A stretch of DNA of 64,000 nt from Haemonchus contortus (lineage: Eukaryota; Nematoda; Chromadorea; Rhabditida; Trichostrongylidae). The stretch's first letter is position 1, and each line of letters opens with the position of its first letter. Both the position numbers and the translations under genes were made by a program. The notes below the pieces were generated by a model. It did no database searches and was not told the DNA's origin. It saw only the letters and a list, made by a program, of their open reading frames with translations. Below, piece after piece: positions 47,184 through 58,146 of the stretch. The DNA is taken from NCBI GenBank assembly GCA_000469685.2, contig LS997567.1, positions 39,397,005 through 39,461,004 on the forward strand, given 5' to 3'.

Positions 47184-50100
47184 TCAAAATAAAACGCACT
47201 TGAATTTTAATTCTGACAAAGATGGTGGACGAGGTCTATAGTGGTGCCGATGCGTTTCATCTTCAACAATCTCATCTGATTGTAGGAACCTGTAACTATC
47301 ATGAATGAATTATTGATCAACTGAAGTATCTGGAAGTAAAAACCGATACCCACCGGACACAATGAATCGATTTATGTGGTGACGCCGGCATAGTGGAACC
47401 GATAACATCTCCCTCATTCATGTCGTCTCCTAACAGGAATAGCCATAGAATAACGAAAATGAAAACAAAAGTGGACTTATTGATTGATTTGAAAGGTACG
47501 CACTTGATGGAGCTTTCGGTGGAATATGTTGATTCGATTGCAAGGTCTGAGTAGCATAACTATCGGCAGCGACGGGACATTCAACTTTGGTTTCTGAAAG
47601 TTTTTACTTTGAGCATATTAAGTTGTAAGGATATTTAAATAAACTATATTCTTGAACATGAAACCTTCTCTCTGGGCGCAGGCCCACAGAGATCTGAAGA
47701 GAGAAGTGGGAAATTTGGCCCCACTAAAATAGGACCTTGGTAGTTCATTGTTAAAATTTTAGTCTGAATGGTGATGGTAGACGCTTTGCTTACCATCATC
47801 GGCACCAACACCTTCATATGAGGCCTTATTGATTGATTGTATCACTAGCTTGAGAAGAAATACAAACGTTTCCATCAAAGTCACACAGCTACAGCCAAGA
47901 AATAGCGATGTACCACCTCCAACGAATGCTGAAAAACTTAAACCTACGTTGGTTTGAAAATGAGCTGCAGAAGAAAAGAGTTCCATTAAAACCTACACAA
48001 TACGTCTGTTATGCCCATTTTCCGTACTTCTACCAGTACCTCCATTTTTTTGTTGAATTCGAGAGAAATCCTTAAACCTCGCGATATTCGTGAGTATGAT
48101 GATCGGATCCGCCATTCTGCTGAAGAACATGGTGGATAGCAGGGGAAGTCTGGAAAAGAGAAAACTTTGACCGAAGAAAAAAAGCGAACTGGAATATTTG
48201 CATCAATAATCACTTGTGATAGATGCTGAATTAAGTTTGCTCGTCTATCAAAACGAGGAAAAATTCTCGTACAGCCAAGCTGTCTTGAACACAGCTTTTT
48301 GAGTCTTGGGCTGGAGCGCCCGCGATTGGTGGACTAGTTAGTCAACCAATCACGGACCGCGAGATTGCCGGCAACTGTGGAACTCCACGACTTGGCAATT
48401 TTCAGCCCTCAATAGCAATTTGGGCTTACTTTACTCTCTCTTAATTCTAAAATAATTTAGTATGACTCTCAACTTTCCACTGTCAGCGCAGGCGTAGAAG
48501 GGAAACTACTTAAAACAATACATCGCAGTGGTACTGAGCTCTTGTCTTTTATCTGCCGGTCCTTATTGTCCAATTTTCGAGAACTTGTTTACAAAGTCGA
48601 TTTTTACTAGTAAAAATGGTGGGTATGGGGTTGTGAACACCAACCTTTTTGGATTGAGTGATGAAGTTGAAAATTCCCTTCCGGACATGATGGAAGCGTT
48701 GTGCTTTCAATTATGTTCATCGGAACACAACCCTTCTCTTGCAGCGTCCACTCGATGGCCTGCATTCGTTCGCATTTCTATAAAGGGTACCATCGATTAG
48801 AAAAATCGATTACTTTGACTAGTCAAAGCAAGTATACCTGTAAACTATACGGTTCGAGGTCTTCAATTAATGGTCGACCTTTTCGAATCCATGATAGCTC
48901 CCAGAAATCGTTTACACATGGAGCACGTGTTGTATTTAGTCGAGATATCTGAACAGGGGCAGGAAGAATAAAAGAATCATTAGAACAAAAGTTGTGCAAA
49001 TAAACAAACAAGAAAGCAATAAGTAATAATATCTAGTAGAATCAAACAGAAGCATTCGTGGGATTTCAAGCTTCCCGGATATTCTTTCCGAACTCATCCG
49101 CTTCTGGTCTCAGTAATTTGAGAAGGTTCTGCTCGAACCTTTTCTCAAACGAGCAGTTGAGTATCTATCACTCTGCTTTTCGTTGCTCAAACCCCTGGTT
49201 CGTGTTTAGCAGTAGTAATTGGCGGTTTTGCTGCTGTGTGATTTTCAATTCAACTGATCCAGCTGATATTTTTCAGAGTAGGCGTTGAGCGTTGAGCACT
49301 CGCGCTCTGCTGACAACATGGATTGTTGATTGATACTGCAGTTGGCTGTGTTGATCACTTGAGCGAATTTTTGTTGTTCGCGTTATTCACTTTTTCCAAA
49401 ACTTCTTGTATGCTCATTTCTTATTTTCTTCTTTGACTACTTCGGTATAATGTAACGAAGATAATATATATCACCAGGAAAAAGATCTATGCAATCCTGC
49501 TTTGAAAATAAAATGCTCTAATGCTAACACGCTAACGCGGTCTACCAACACTGAGCGCTCAACGCCCACTACAGTTGGAATACTGGCAGAATAAGAAAAT
49601 TCACCCCTAATATGAGTCACTATGTCCAAAGCTGTCTACACAACAAAGGGGAATAGTTAGCCACTGCCATCTCGCTGCCCCACAAGTTGGCATCTAAATG
49701 AGCCTGAAGAATTTCTAAGCTCAGATTCGATCTACGGCGTCGACCCACCCACCGCATTTGCCGATTGGTTTTTTGGGATATGAGAGCTCTTATCTCCGAG
49801 TTCAGTCTTTTCCAGAAAAGCTTTTTCGCATGTAAAAGTCTTTCCGAACCTATTTGCTCTTTCCCTGTCTTTCCACATCCGGTCATTCTTATTTGAGTAC
49901 CCCTCCCCTACCTTTCTACTCTAATAGAACATTTTTTATTATTCACCGATGAATCAAGTTTTATTAACTCTTCAGGAAAGAATAAAGCCACACACTTGCC
50001 TACTTGAGTTGCCTCTACGAATATTCGATGATGATGGCGACTTCTTAGATAGACTGGATGTCGAGAGGTAATGGATGAACTGGTAATTACAAGCGATATT

Positions 50101-51280
50101 TCAGTGGTAGGAGCAACATCTGAAAAAAGCCAGACTTAAATAAATGTCTCTATTTCAGTCATATCAGGGACCATTATACTTCAATTTGTCGGCATTTATC
50201 AACCTTGGTCTCTTTCTTTCTCATATACTGCCACTACATTTCCTTACTCTTTATGACGCTTAATCTTCAAACAATTAGTCGTGGAATTTTCAATACGTTT
50301 TTTTTATTTTTCAATACGGATTTTTTTTTCGAATTTAGGCCCTGTCGGTCCCTAGGGAAGCTCGTGAAGCCCTTTTGACTTAGTCACTATTTCTAAAAAC
50401 CTAGTTGTAGTGAGCAGTAAACTTTGGTGCTCTAATAAGGGTCCTGAGGAGATGCAAGGAGACCGTCAAGGTAATCTACATAGTTTTACCAAGGTGAGCA
50501 CGACGTTGTCGCTGTACCCAAACCCTCCACAACCGTCCACTTTCCTGAAGTCTGACAGTGTTAATGAGTAAACTTTTGGGGTAAAGGGAAAGACCTGCGG
50601 CAAAACATAAGTTTGACAACTGTACTACCTTTTTCTAGTACTAAGTTACTTTAAAAATATACTGTAGTTTGAAGTACCTTGTTGAAAGACTATTGACAAC
50701 CGCCTATTTAATGTGTGGGCTTCGATTGTGAGGCAATCATCTTTGATATGTACAGAACTGATTCGAGGAATCGCATAAACGTGCTGACTAGCTAACCTGT
50801 AATACTTGTATGATTTACTGCAGTAGAATTCTACAAAACTACACTCACTCCAGAGATCCACAAATTAATAAGAATACATTGTCGACGTGATTTACATCAG
50901 AATATCGGCGCATAAAAGTATTTGCATTAGCATAATTTGAAAGTATATACCCGCTCTGAAAGTTACTAGATTACCCAGTACGCAATTCATAAACAAGTAC
51001 GATTAAAAATCAGAACAGGTAGGTGACATCAGTTACAGTTGTAAAGCTTTTGCTGAGGTTTCCAAGCGGTCTGATAAATGGCAAAGAAAAAGCCAAAGAA
51101 AGGCTCTACACACGTTGAATTTCCTAATTGTTTTTATGAATTCCTTCAGAAAATATCTACTTCAGTAGTTTCTGAATGAATTTGATAACTCACGAAGATC
51201 ATGAAAAACACCAAACATGTGGAGACGACCAGTACCCAGAATATCAATGAAGTCCATGTCCTCGACGTGAAGATGCGAAT
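47184..51280 (-). CDS. DEG/ENaC (degenerin, ASC family) channel subunit
   Basis: Minus-strand exons: 51280-51194 (TM1), 50783-50678, 50119-50004, 48948-48838, 48759-48645, 48149-47997, 47964-47794 (TM2), 47593-47504, 47429-47354 and 47289-47184 (stop); phases agree throughout, giving 376 residues. TM1 reads TSRTWTSLIFWVLVVSTCLV. The extracellular part has NTTRAPCVNDFWELSW, LQEKGCVPMNI and DFPCYPPCSSAEW followed by SSYSR, the cysteine-rich block that precedes TM2 in the family. TM2 has FVGGGTSLFLGCSCVTLMET, with the G-x-S selectivity filter as GCS. Such subunits form trimeric amiloride-sensitive sodium channels in neurons, muscle or epithelia. The extracellular domain is only about 200 residues, half the usual, so exons in the large introns were probably missed, as was the N-terminal exon. 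Confidence 0.85.
47965..47996 (-). other. 32-nt intron in the degenerin gene
   Basis: Between the block ending ITDVL and the TM2 exon, the minus strand reads GTAGGT...TTCTTCTGCAG over 32 nt. Removing it joins the codons in phase and gives DVLSHFQTNVGLSFSAFVGG, the expected run-up to TM2; keeping it puts a stop codon in frame. Confidence 0.6.
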
Positions 51281-52841
51281 CTGAAACTTGCTTGGCACTA
51301 GTCTACCGCCTATTTTGCCATGTTAAACTAGGTAACTAGTAGAAGCTAAACTGTAGTCAATACCGACCCTACAGGCTTTTATCCTTACATAACTAATGGC
51401 AATGTACACAACAATGGGGTATGGCTTTCAAGTATGCCACCTCGCCCTCTTGTGAGCCTTCTTTGCCCCTGTAGACCGTAGTCTCAAAGGGAGCTCGCTA
51501 ACAAATGGAGTGAAACGGTGGTCAAGAACTTTCTACCGCAAAGTCATACCATTCCATGGAATGTGGTCACTCCGGCGAACTCTTGGCCCTCTTCGTTACA
51601 TACATGAAGGTAGATGTTTTGAATTCCTTCCTCTTCGTCTTCATAATCTGTAAAAGTGCCAAGTCATTACTGTCATCACGACAGGTGACAGGTGATACTG
51701 CTATGCAATTGCTCAAGGTAAATGAGATGTCAGAACAAAGCGAATAAGTTCGAGATGACTCCTTTTTTTTATTTATTTTATTTGTGTACTCTGTTTAAAC
51801 TTTACTTTACTGACTAGCAAACAGCGTCTAACTTTCATCGAAAATTCTATGTTTCCCGCACTAGTGTACTGCTTATACAAAATGTAAACAACGCACACGT
51901 CACCTTATCACCACCTTAGACCACTCTGCAGTAATCGGCCAATTTCTTGGGGAAACTTCAGTGTTCATGATTTCCTGGTAAAATATGCAGGAGGAGAGTA
52001 GCTAGTCGCTTTTCGACCTCCACTCTGCCCACATAGCTTCAATGTTCAGGACTACCCTCAGTTTCCTATGGGATATTGTAGTTATTCGATGGGAACTGAT
52101 TTCGTAATTTAAATACTTCGTTTTTTGCAAAAGATGGAACTGGAGAGCGGCAAAAACAAGTATTCTCAAGGTATTGATGTAATCCATCTATTCGCGGATC
52201 TGCCCAACTGATGACTTCATTTTGATGGGATGCGAGGATGATTATGTATGTGGTTACCATGGATTCCTTAAGAAGTTGTGGTGGACTTCAGCGGCCTAAC
52301 CAAGCTCCGTACATTCTAATCCCTAATGTCCGTCACCGATAAGATGTAGTTGATCCGTTTTCCATTTTTATAGACAAAGTCCAGAAGATGAAGTCTTCCA
52401 CGAAGCTGTGGACTAAAGAAGAAATCAATCGGATGAAGATAATCAAGCAAGAAAGCTTGGTGGTTTGCACCATCTCGTCATAGGGACTGAGATAACGTCA
52501 CTGGCGCTCGTTATATAAAGTCGATAATCAATGGGACACGAGAAGATCGATTTCCTGGATTGGAAAGAGGACGATGGCTAGAAAAGGAGGTCGGAGGAGT
52601 TATTATGAGGGCATTTCTGCTAAGTCAACGATTCTGTGGGTGGCATGGTTCCCTGGTCTGTTCAAAGAACTTCAACGTATCGAGCTTTTCAAGAAAATAA
52701 ATTTGCTGAAGATTGATAAGGCTGGAACTTGTTAAGGAGAAAGAGTATTATGGCAGAAAGCGAATATGGGCCCATTCGATGAACTAAACAGATGTCTATT
52801 CCATGTTAAACATGCCATGATAGGAAAAGAATAAGAATCAC

Positions 52842-52905
52842 CTTCATTGTCGTCGGCATCAGTTCCGCTTTCGTCCTGATTTTCAGTGTTACCTGTGATC
52901 GGCAT
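52842..52905 (-). CDS. Candidate N-terminal exon upstream of the degenerin
   Basis: A minus-strand ATG at 52905 opens MPITGNTENQDESGTDADDN and reaches a GTGATT donor after GAAG at 52842 (phase 1). The acidic, Ser/Asn-rich sequence would suit a cytosolic degenerin N-terminus. The TM1 exon starts in phase 0, so at least one further exon between 51281 and 52841 would be needed. It could equally belong to another gene or be chance. Confidence 0.25.
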
Positions 52906-53204
52906 TGAAAGAACAACGTAATCAGAAATCAGTCTAGAGTAATCAAAACGCCGTTTCAATGATATTGACTCTCATCCATACACCCACTTATCGCCCGGAC
53001 GCAGGACTCCTTGACGAGCGATAAGGCTCGATAAAATGGAAATTCTGCGCTTTAAACGTAGCTTATTGTTCCTGGAAGCGTAGTCATAGAAGGAATGGAG
53101 AGATTTCACTCAACAGTGATTGACTTGACTTAGTATTAGGTTGATGCATAATTATTGCGGATTTTTTCGCGGCTTTTTTTCTCCTGATAGAATTTGAATA
53201 CTTA

Positions 53205-54472
53205 CAAGGGAAGGATCCCAAGTCGAAGTGGCCATTTGAAGTGGGACCTATACCACTAGACGTATTTTTTGATGCTGATTTCAAATCTGCATTCAAAATC
53301 TGCCAAACGATTCTCTGAACGAAGTTATGGAGGCGGTCTCCAGGGAACGCTCCACAGGGGGAAAGCACAAAAGCCATGGTCGCCGGCAGTCCAGCAGTGG
53401 CAGCTTGGTGTGGAGGTAAGCGTGACGCCTCATAGGCACGGGACCAAGGTTCGGGTTTGATTGGCGACGGCGTTTTTGCATCTTGCAGGACTTTTTTCTC
53501 CAAGTTAGAAAAATCTTCTTATGTTAGTTTTACCGGCTTCAGCAACTTCCTAAAGGCTGGAGACGAGCCAGTTCCCACTTAAGCCGTCTGACATCTACTC
53601 CAACCACCAACATTACAAAAATTCTAATCTTATTATTATACATTTCAAATTCACTGTAAGATAACTTTTACCTATTATAAGCGGATACGATAATCCAGCA
53701 CGCAGTGTTTAAAACAAAAAAGTCTTCCACAATGAGCGTCAACCGACAGCGACCAAACATCAACGACCCTCTAGATGTGCTTGCTGTTTCCTCTTCAGCA
53801 TCCGGTTCCCACAGTGGATCGGCCCCCTCGTCCTCAATCACGCAGTCTCAATATCGAGGTCTTCGTAAAATGATTCCGCAAGGTAGAGGAGAAACTATCT
53901 ATCATCTTGTGCTCTTTCCTTGTAAGGGCGCGTTCAAAATCACAGGATCCAAAATACTTCTTGTTCTTTAGTGTTACATCCATCCATGTATACCATACTT
54001 TGTCGCCTTTGCCACATGGCAACCCTTACCTTTTTTGAAAACTGACCACAACCCCGACCTTTTTTGAAAACTAATCGACAGCAGTGGAGGACAGTTTAAG
54101 TGGGAACTGGCTCGCCTCCAGCATTTAGTAAGTTGCTGAAGGCGGTAAAACTAACATAAGAAGATTTTTCCAACTTGGAGAAAAAAGTCTCGCAAGATGC
54201 AAAAACGCCGCCGCCCATCAAACCCGATCCTTGGTCCCGTGCCTATGAAGCGTCACGCTTACCTCCACTCCAAGCTGCCACTGCTGGACTGCCGGCGACC
54301 ATGGCTTTTGAGCTTTCCCCCTGTGGAGCGTTCCCCGGAGACCACCTCCATACTTCGTTCAGAGAATCGTTTGGCAGATTTTGGATGCAGATTTGAAATC
54401 AGCATCAAAAAATACGCCTAGTGGTATAGGTCCCATTTCAAATGGCCACTTCGACTTGGGATCCTTCCCTTG
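53205..54472. mobile_element. Foldback element with ~380-bp arms and exon-like insert, TTA duplication
   Basis: Ends CAAGGGAAGGATCCCAAGTC and GACTTGGGATCCTTCCCTTG are flanked by TTA (53202-53204, 54473-54475). The left arm (about 53205-53585) pairs with the right arm (about 54090-54472), e.g. CTTCTTATGTTAGTTTTACC against GGTAAAACTAACATAAGAAG. The arms contain open frames such as KDAKTPPPIKPDPWSRAYEA-like sequence on the right arm, mirrored on the left. A 3-bp TTA target is typical of PIF/Harbinger elements, so that class is inferred. The roughly 500-bp middle holds an exon-like segment (53732-53881). The element sits in the 5' end of the mariner copy. Confidence 0.85.
53732..53881 (+). pseudogene. 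Exon-like coding segment inside the foldback element
   Basis: An ATG at 53732 opens 50 codons of good protein-like sequence: MSVNRQRPNINDPLDVLAVS, a Ser/Gly run (SSASGSHSGSAPSSS), then QYRGLRKMIPQ, closing at a CAAG/GTAGAG donor-like site. Codon use and the Ser-rich composition differ from the arms. The simplest reading is a captured first exon of a host gene; I cannot name the gene. It could instead be part of the element's own ORF. Confidence 0.4.
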
Positions 54473-55344
54473 TTAGTTCGGATTTTTTCTAGAAATGATC
54501 TACTTGATTTCCTCTACAGGAATATACTCAATAAACCATACGCATATTAGCGAAATTAGGCTTTACTACTTCGAGAAAGATTGGAAGGTGGCACAGTCGT
54601 CCCGCGATCCCAGTAACCTTTCGTCGATCAAATCGGCGATCGAACAATCAGCCAAAGCCAACCAAGAAATGGGATCTGCTCCTGAATTTGCCATATTCAC
54701 CAACAAAAACTTTTGTGGATTATCTCGTCAACCGTTCATCGAAAAAATGGCTAGAGAATAGGAGTTACGTCGATTTGGATGACTTGATGGTCGATGTCAA
54801 AGCGTGGATCTCCGTAAGGATCAAAACTTCTTCGCTTCTGGGATCCGATTAACCAATCAATGGGAAGCAGTGCTTGACGTAGATGGTGAATAAGTTCCGG
54901 AGTAATTGTTTGAATATGTCATTGCTTAGTATTTCTACAGTTTCTTTGAGTAAAACTTGCTGAAAAAAATCCGCAATAATTGTGCAGCTAATATAGAATA
55001 TTGTAATATATAGAGGCAGGTAAAGTGCAGGGAAAATAGAAAATATCAAAATAATCGTGTTTTGACCTCGAGGAAGTCATGTGTACTTTCACTAGATCAC
55101 CTAATGAACGATCGCTGGAAAGTTACTGAGATCGCGGAATGACTGTGCCACCTTCCAATCTTTCTCGAAGTAGTAAAGCCTAATTTTGCGAATATGCGGT
55201 TGGATTTTCAAGTATATTCTTGTAGAGGAAATCAAGTAGATCATTTTTAGAAAAAACCCGAACTTTATATTCAAGTTCTATCGAGAGAAAAAAAGCCGCG
55301 AAAAAATCCGCAATAATTATGCATCAACCTAATAGTTTTTGTAG

Positions 55345-55498
55345 GGTCACTGACGACGAATTTCGCAGCCTAAAAAGGTCCTGGAACATGCAATGGGCAC
55401 AACATCGTGGCTGTTGTAAGTGTGCAGACTGGCTTCGCTCAAAACCTGTGTACTCCGATATTTTCCAGGCATTAGTTCCTGCGAAACGTTACACAGGT
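55345..55498 (+). CDS. Candidate exon, unrecognised
   Basis: Just after the mariner remnant, a TTTTTGTAG acceptor at about 55343 is followed by an open stretch, VTDDEFRSLKRSW then CCKCADWLRSKPVYSDIFQA, up to ACAG/GTACCG. The D-x-x-L-x-x-SW pattern recalls the first helix of nematode globins, but the rest does not fit that fold. No neighbouring exon was found. Confidence 0.2.
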
Positions 55499-55679
55499 AC
55501 CGTAATGAATAGTAACCTGTTTTTTATTACAATACCTTGAATTGGGAGGAACACTCCTCTAGGTCTTGGGTCTAGGTCTGCCTACCACCGGGAATCGCCA
55601 GAAAATTCCCGAAGTCTTCACCAGCCTAAGGGCACTGGCGAATTTCAGGGATGTTGGAGCATTTGTTGAGTTGCCAAGT

Positions 55680-56342
55680 TAGAGGCACAATTTTGGGTAA
55701 TCCAGATTATGACGAAAAATGTAAGATAAGATAGAGAGTGGAGCGATGGAGGCGAAGGAACTGCGTGAATTGGTGTTTACAAAGAGGAATAAGGCTCCGA
55801 AAAATCGTTTAAAAGGGAGCTGGACGAGAATGAGATCAGAAGAATGAAAAAGAGTGGGGCGCCTGGACAAGCTATGCACAGCGTTTCATTGCGTACGTGT
55901 GGGTCCTGGTGCAAATAACTGACAACGGTAAGCAAAAATTCATTCACTTGTAGGCACAAGTAAACAAAAAACCTTAGTGACAGCAAAAAAAACTCACCTT
56001 CTTTGACCTCTTGGGGTAGGAAATTGAATTAGGGATTGCAACAGCAGGGAGAAAACGGAGAACAAAAGAATAGGGGAAAACATCGCTTCATCACTTGGCG
56101 ATCAGCTGATTGTGTGTGGGTCCTAAAACAAATAATCGCAATTTGTATCGCCTCGACACTCGCCTGACGTGACATCGATCGAGGGGCGGGAAGGTCGCGC
56201 GAGCCGGGAACAGGACTTCCACTATGCCCGGACCGTCCAGTTTTTGAGCGCGAGAGCGTCCTTTCTATTACCCTTTGGGGGCCACTGAGTATTTCTAGGG
56301 GAAGAGCGTAGTAACCATTTTTATCGTGAATCATGCCTTTAA
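55680..56342. mobile_element. Non-autonomous TIR element R2, copy c
   Basis: Shares the R2 body: 'AATTTTGGGTAATCCAGATT', 'GTGTGGGTCCTGGTGCAAAT', 'TGATTGTGTGTGGGTCCTAA' and the right end TATCGTGAATCATGCCTTT. The left inverted end has lost the middle of its TIR compared with copy a. Confidence 0.8.
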
Positions 56343-56404
56343 GAGCAATACAATATCTGTACATGAGCTACATTTCATCATTAGTATAACCATATCATGG
56401 ACCA

Positions 56405-56675
56405 AGGTGATGAATAGACAAGTGGCACACTATCACACACGCATGGACGCATGGTCCGTATCGATATCAGCCCAGAACACCGATACTTTCAATCCCTACT
56501 GGGTTGTGTAATTGATACGAGGCTCGTCTGAGAGGGTAGAAAGCATGGAGTTGTGCTTCAGCTGGCTACCGCTATTGTATCGGCCTCATACTTATTCGAA
56601 ACGTCACTACGATTTTGAGTAGAAGTCGAATGTGGGGAGCACAACACGGACGAGACTAATCAATGGTGGAGAACT
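56405..56675 (+). mobile_element. tRNA-derived SINE copy, diverged
   Basis: Has 'GACAAGTGGCACACTATCAC', a B-box region that has lost its core, 'GGCTCGTCTGAGAGGGTAGA', 'CACTACGATTTTGAGTAGAA' and the end 'GACGAGACTAATCAATGG'. It is the most decayed full-length copy. Confidence 0.7.
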
Positions 56676-56792
56676 TATCTTTAGCCATTTTTATTACTGT
56701 AGACTTTCATACTGTAGACTTGAGAAGTGATGCTGACAGCAGTTTCTTACGGCCCGGGAATCAGTTCCTGAGTCTGTTTTATTACGATGTTC

Positions 56793-56945
56793 GGCTGCTT
56801 TCATAGTCCGCGATCCGGCCCGCGAGCGTCAAAGTCGGGGACTACTCGGCCGGCGGTATCGATCAAGATTCAGTTGTAAACATGGGGCAAGCGTCGCCCT
56901 CGGCCGGCGCGCTCGCGGGCCGGATCGCGGACTATGAAAGCAGCC
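56793..56945. mobile_element. 153-bp GC-rich hairpin MITE
   Basis: Arms GGCTGCTTTCATAGTCCGCG.. and ..CGCGGACTATGAAAGCAGCC pair over 36 bp with no mismatch (continuing ATCCGGCCCGCGAGCG). The loop of about 80 bp includes an inner GGCCGGCG. The element is much more GC-rich than its surroundings. No ORF is seen. Confidence 0.8.
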
Positions 56946-58146
56946 CTTTGTAAACTGCTGTTATTTCTCTGCAATAGGCGATCGGGAAGCCTTACGAGTT
57001 CGGCGATTCCAATTCGATCCAAGAATATCGTGATGGAAGATTCTCGTACTGTACTTAACCCCGTCAAATGAGCTTCTCATTTTACCGCCAAAATGTTCAA
57101 TCGAGCGTGTAACAGAGGACTCGCGGACTCTCTTGAAGCTACATACCTATCCTCAAAACTTTTGCAAAATTAGGGTCACATCACTTATCATATCTGCCGA
57201 ATATGAAAGTTCTATGACCTTTTTGCTCTTCAAAGCTGTTTAGAGCCAACTTTGTAGTTTTTCACGCATAGAAGTAAGTAATTTAGGGGAAGCAACTCAC
57301 TTACAGATAATTTGCGACGGCTGATAGATCCTGCATCAACAACTTTTACCAAACCGTTTCACACTCTTCTGTGATGAATTACAATAAAACAGATGCTTTA
57401 GAAATTTTATTCAAAATGAAACAGCGATTGAGGAAGAACACAGTAATTCAACGTTAATTGACCAACTTAACAAGAGGTGCGAGGGAGCTAGTTTATGGTA
57501 GAACTTCAAGGCACTAATTTTGTAGGACAACCTCATTTGACATGGAATATATGTGATGAACTATCAATATACGAGATAAAAAATTCTTGTAAAATCAAGT
57601 AGGCTTTGATAACACCAATGTAGAGAGAAAATTGATGAATTCAAGTTAGAAACTGGGTTGGTGTTGGGACCCTCTGAAGGTGGTTTTACCTGAAAAATAA
57701 GGCTAAGATCGTAAGTTGCAGATTTGTCGACCTTGAACTACTGAAGGGAAGGAAAAGTTGATGCAGACCTGCGCCTGTTAGCTATCTGCAGGCTATACCA
57801 GGTCAGTCGCTATCAATTTCCTGTGAATTCCTTGGTAGCACTTCCAAACCTGAGCTAGAGGTAGTTTTTTCCTGCGTGGGAGATTTGAAAGTGAGTGAAT
57901 AATGTAATTACCCGACCATTGTCAGTAATACTGCAGACTTCAATGCCTAGTAAAAAAAATGCGCTGGCTATATTTTAAATGAAAAGGTGAGTGTTGATGA
58001 AGAGAAATCAGTAGAAAATCAATATTGCCGTACAAAAAATGTGAGCAAAAGAAAAGTGGCTGGACAGAACTGGAATTGTAAGTGCTAGAGAAACGTGCAG
58101 CAAACAGCAGCGCAACGCGACCGCACGCCTCAAAGGAACTGTTACA
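56946..58146. other. 3' flank of the claudin-like gene
   Basis: No gene is recognised. About 57390-58140 resembles about 62690-63310: both have 'AAAATGAAAC.GCGA.T.AGG', 'AGTGAGTGAATAATGTA' and 'CGCAGCGCGACCGCACGCCT'-like blocks in the same order. It is therefore part of the segmental duplication that made the two claudin-like genes. Confidence 0.6.

Larger units (their letters stand above)
53136..55332. mobile_element. Composite mariner remnant, two copies head to tail in opposite orientation
   Basis: TIRs TTAGGTTGATGCATAATTAT (53136) and ATAATTATGCATCAACCTAA (55313-55332) face each other, flanked by TA (53134-53135, 55333-55334). After the nested insertion, + strand transposase pieces follow: N-terminal region IRLYYFEKDWKVAQSSRDP (about 54555), then KWLENRSYVDLDDLMVDVKA (about 54750) and, one frame over, FFASGIRLTNQWEAVLDVDG (about 54830-54885). 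A decayed 3' TIR ends near 54992. 54993-55332 is different: its right part (about 55120-55332) is an inverted copy of the 5' TIR and N-terminal coding region. The C-terminal motifs resemble mariner transposases. Multiple stops show it is dead. Confidence 0.8.

Noticed and set aside
50470..50600. Exon-like minus-strand block after TTTGCCGCAG within the degenerin gene
   Set aside because: It is open in phase 0 on both sides, but its neighbours join each other directly in phase 1, so including it would break the frame. It matches no degenerin motif.
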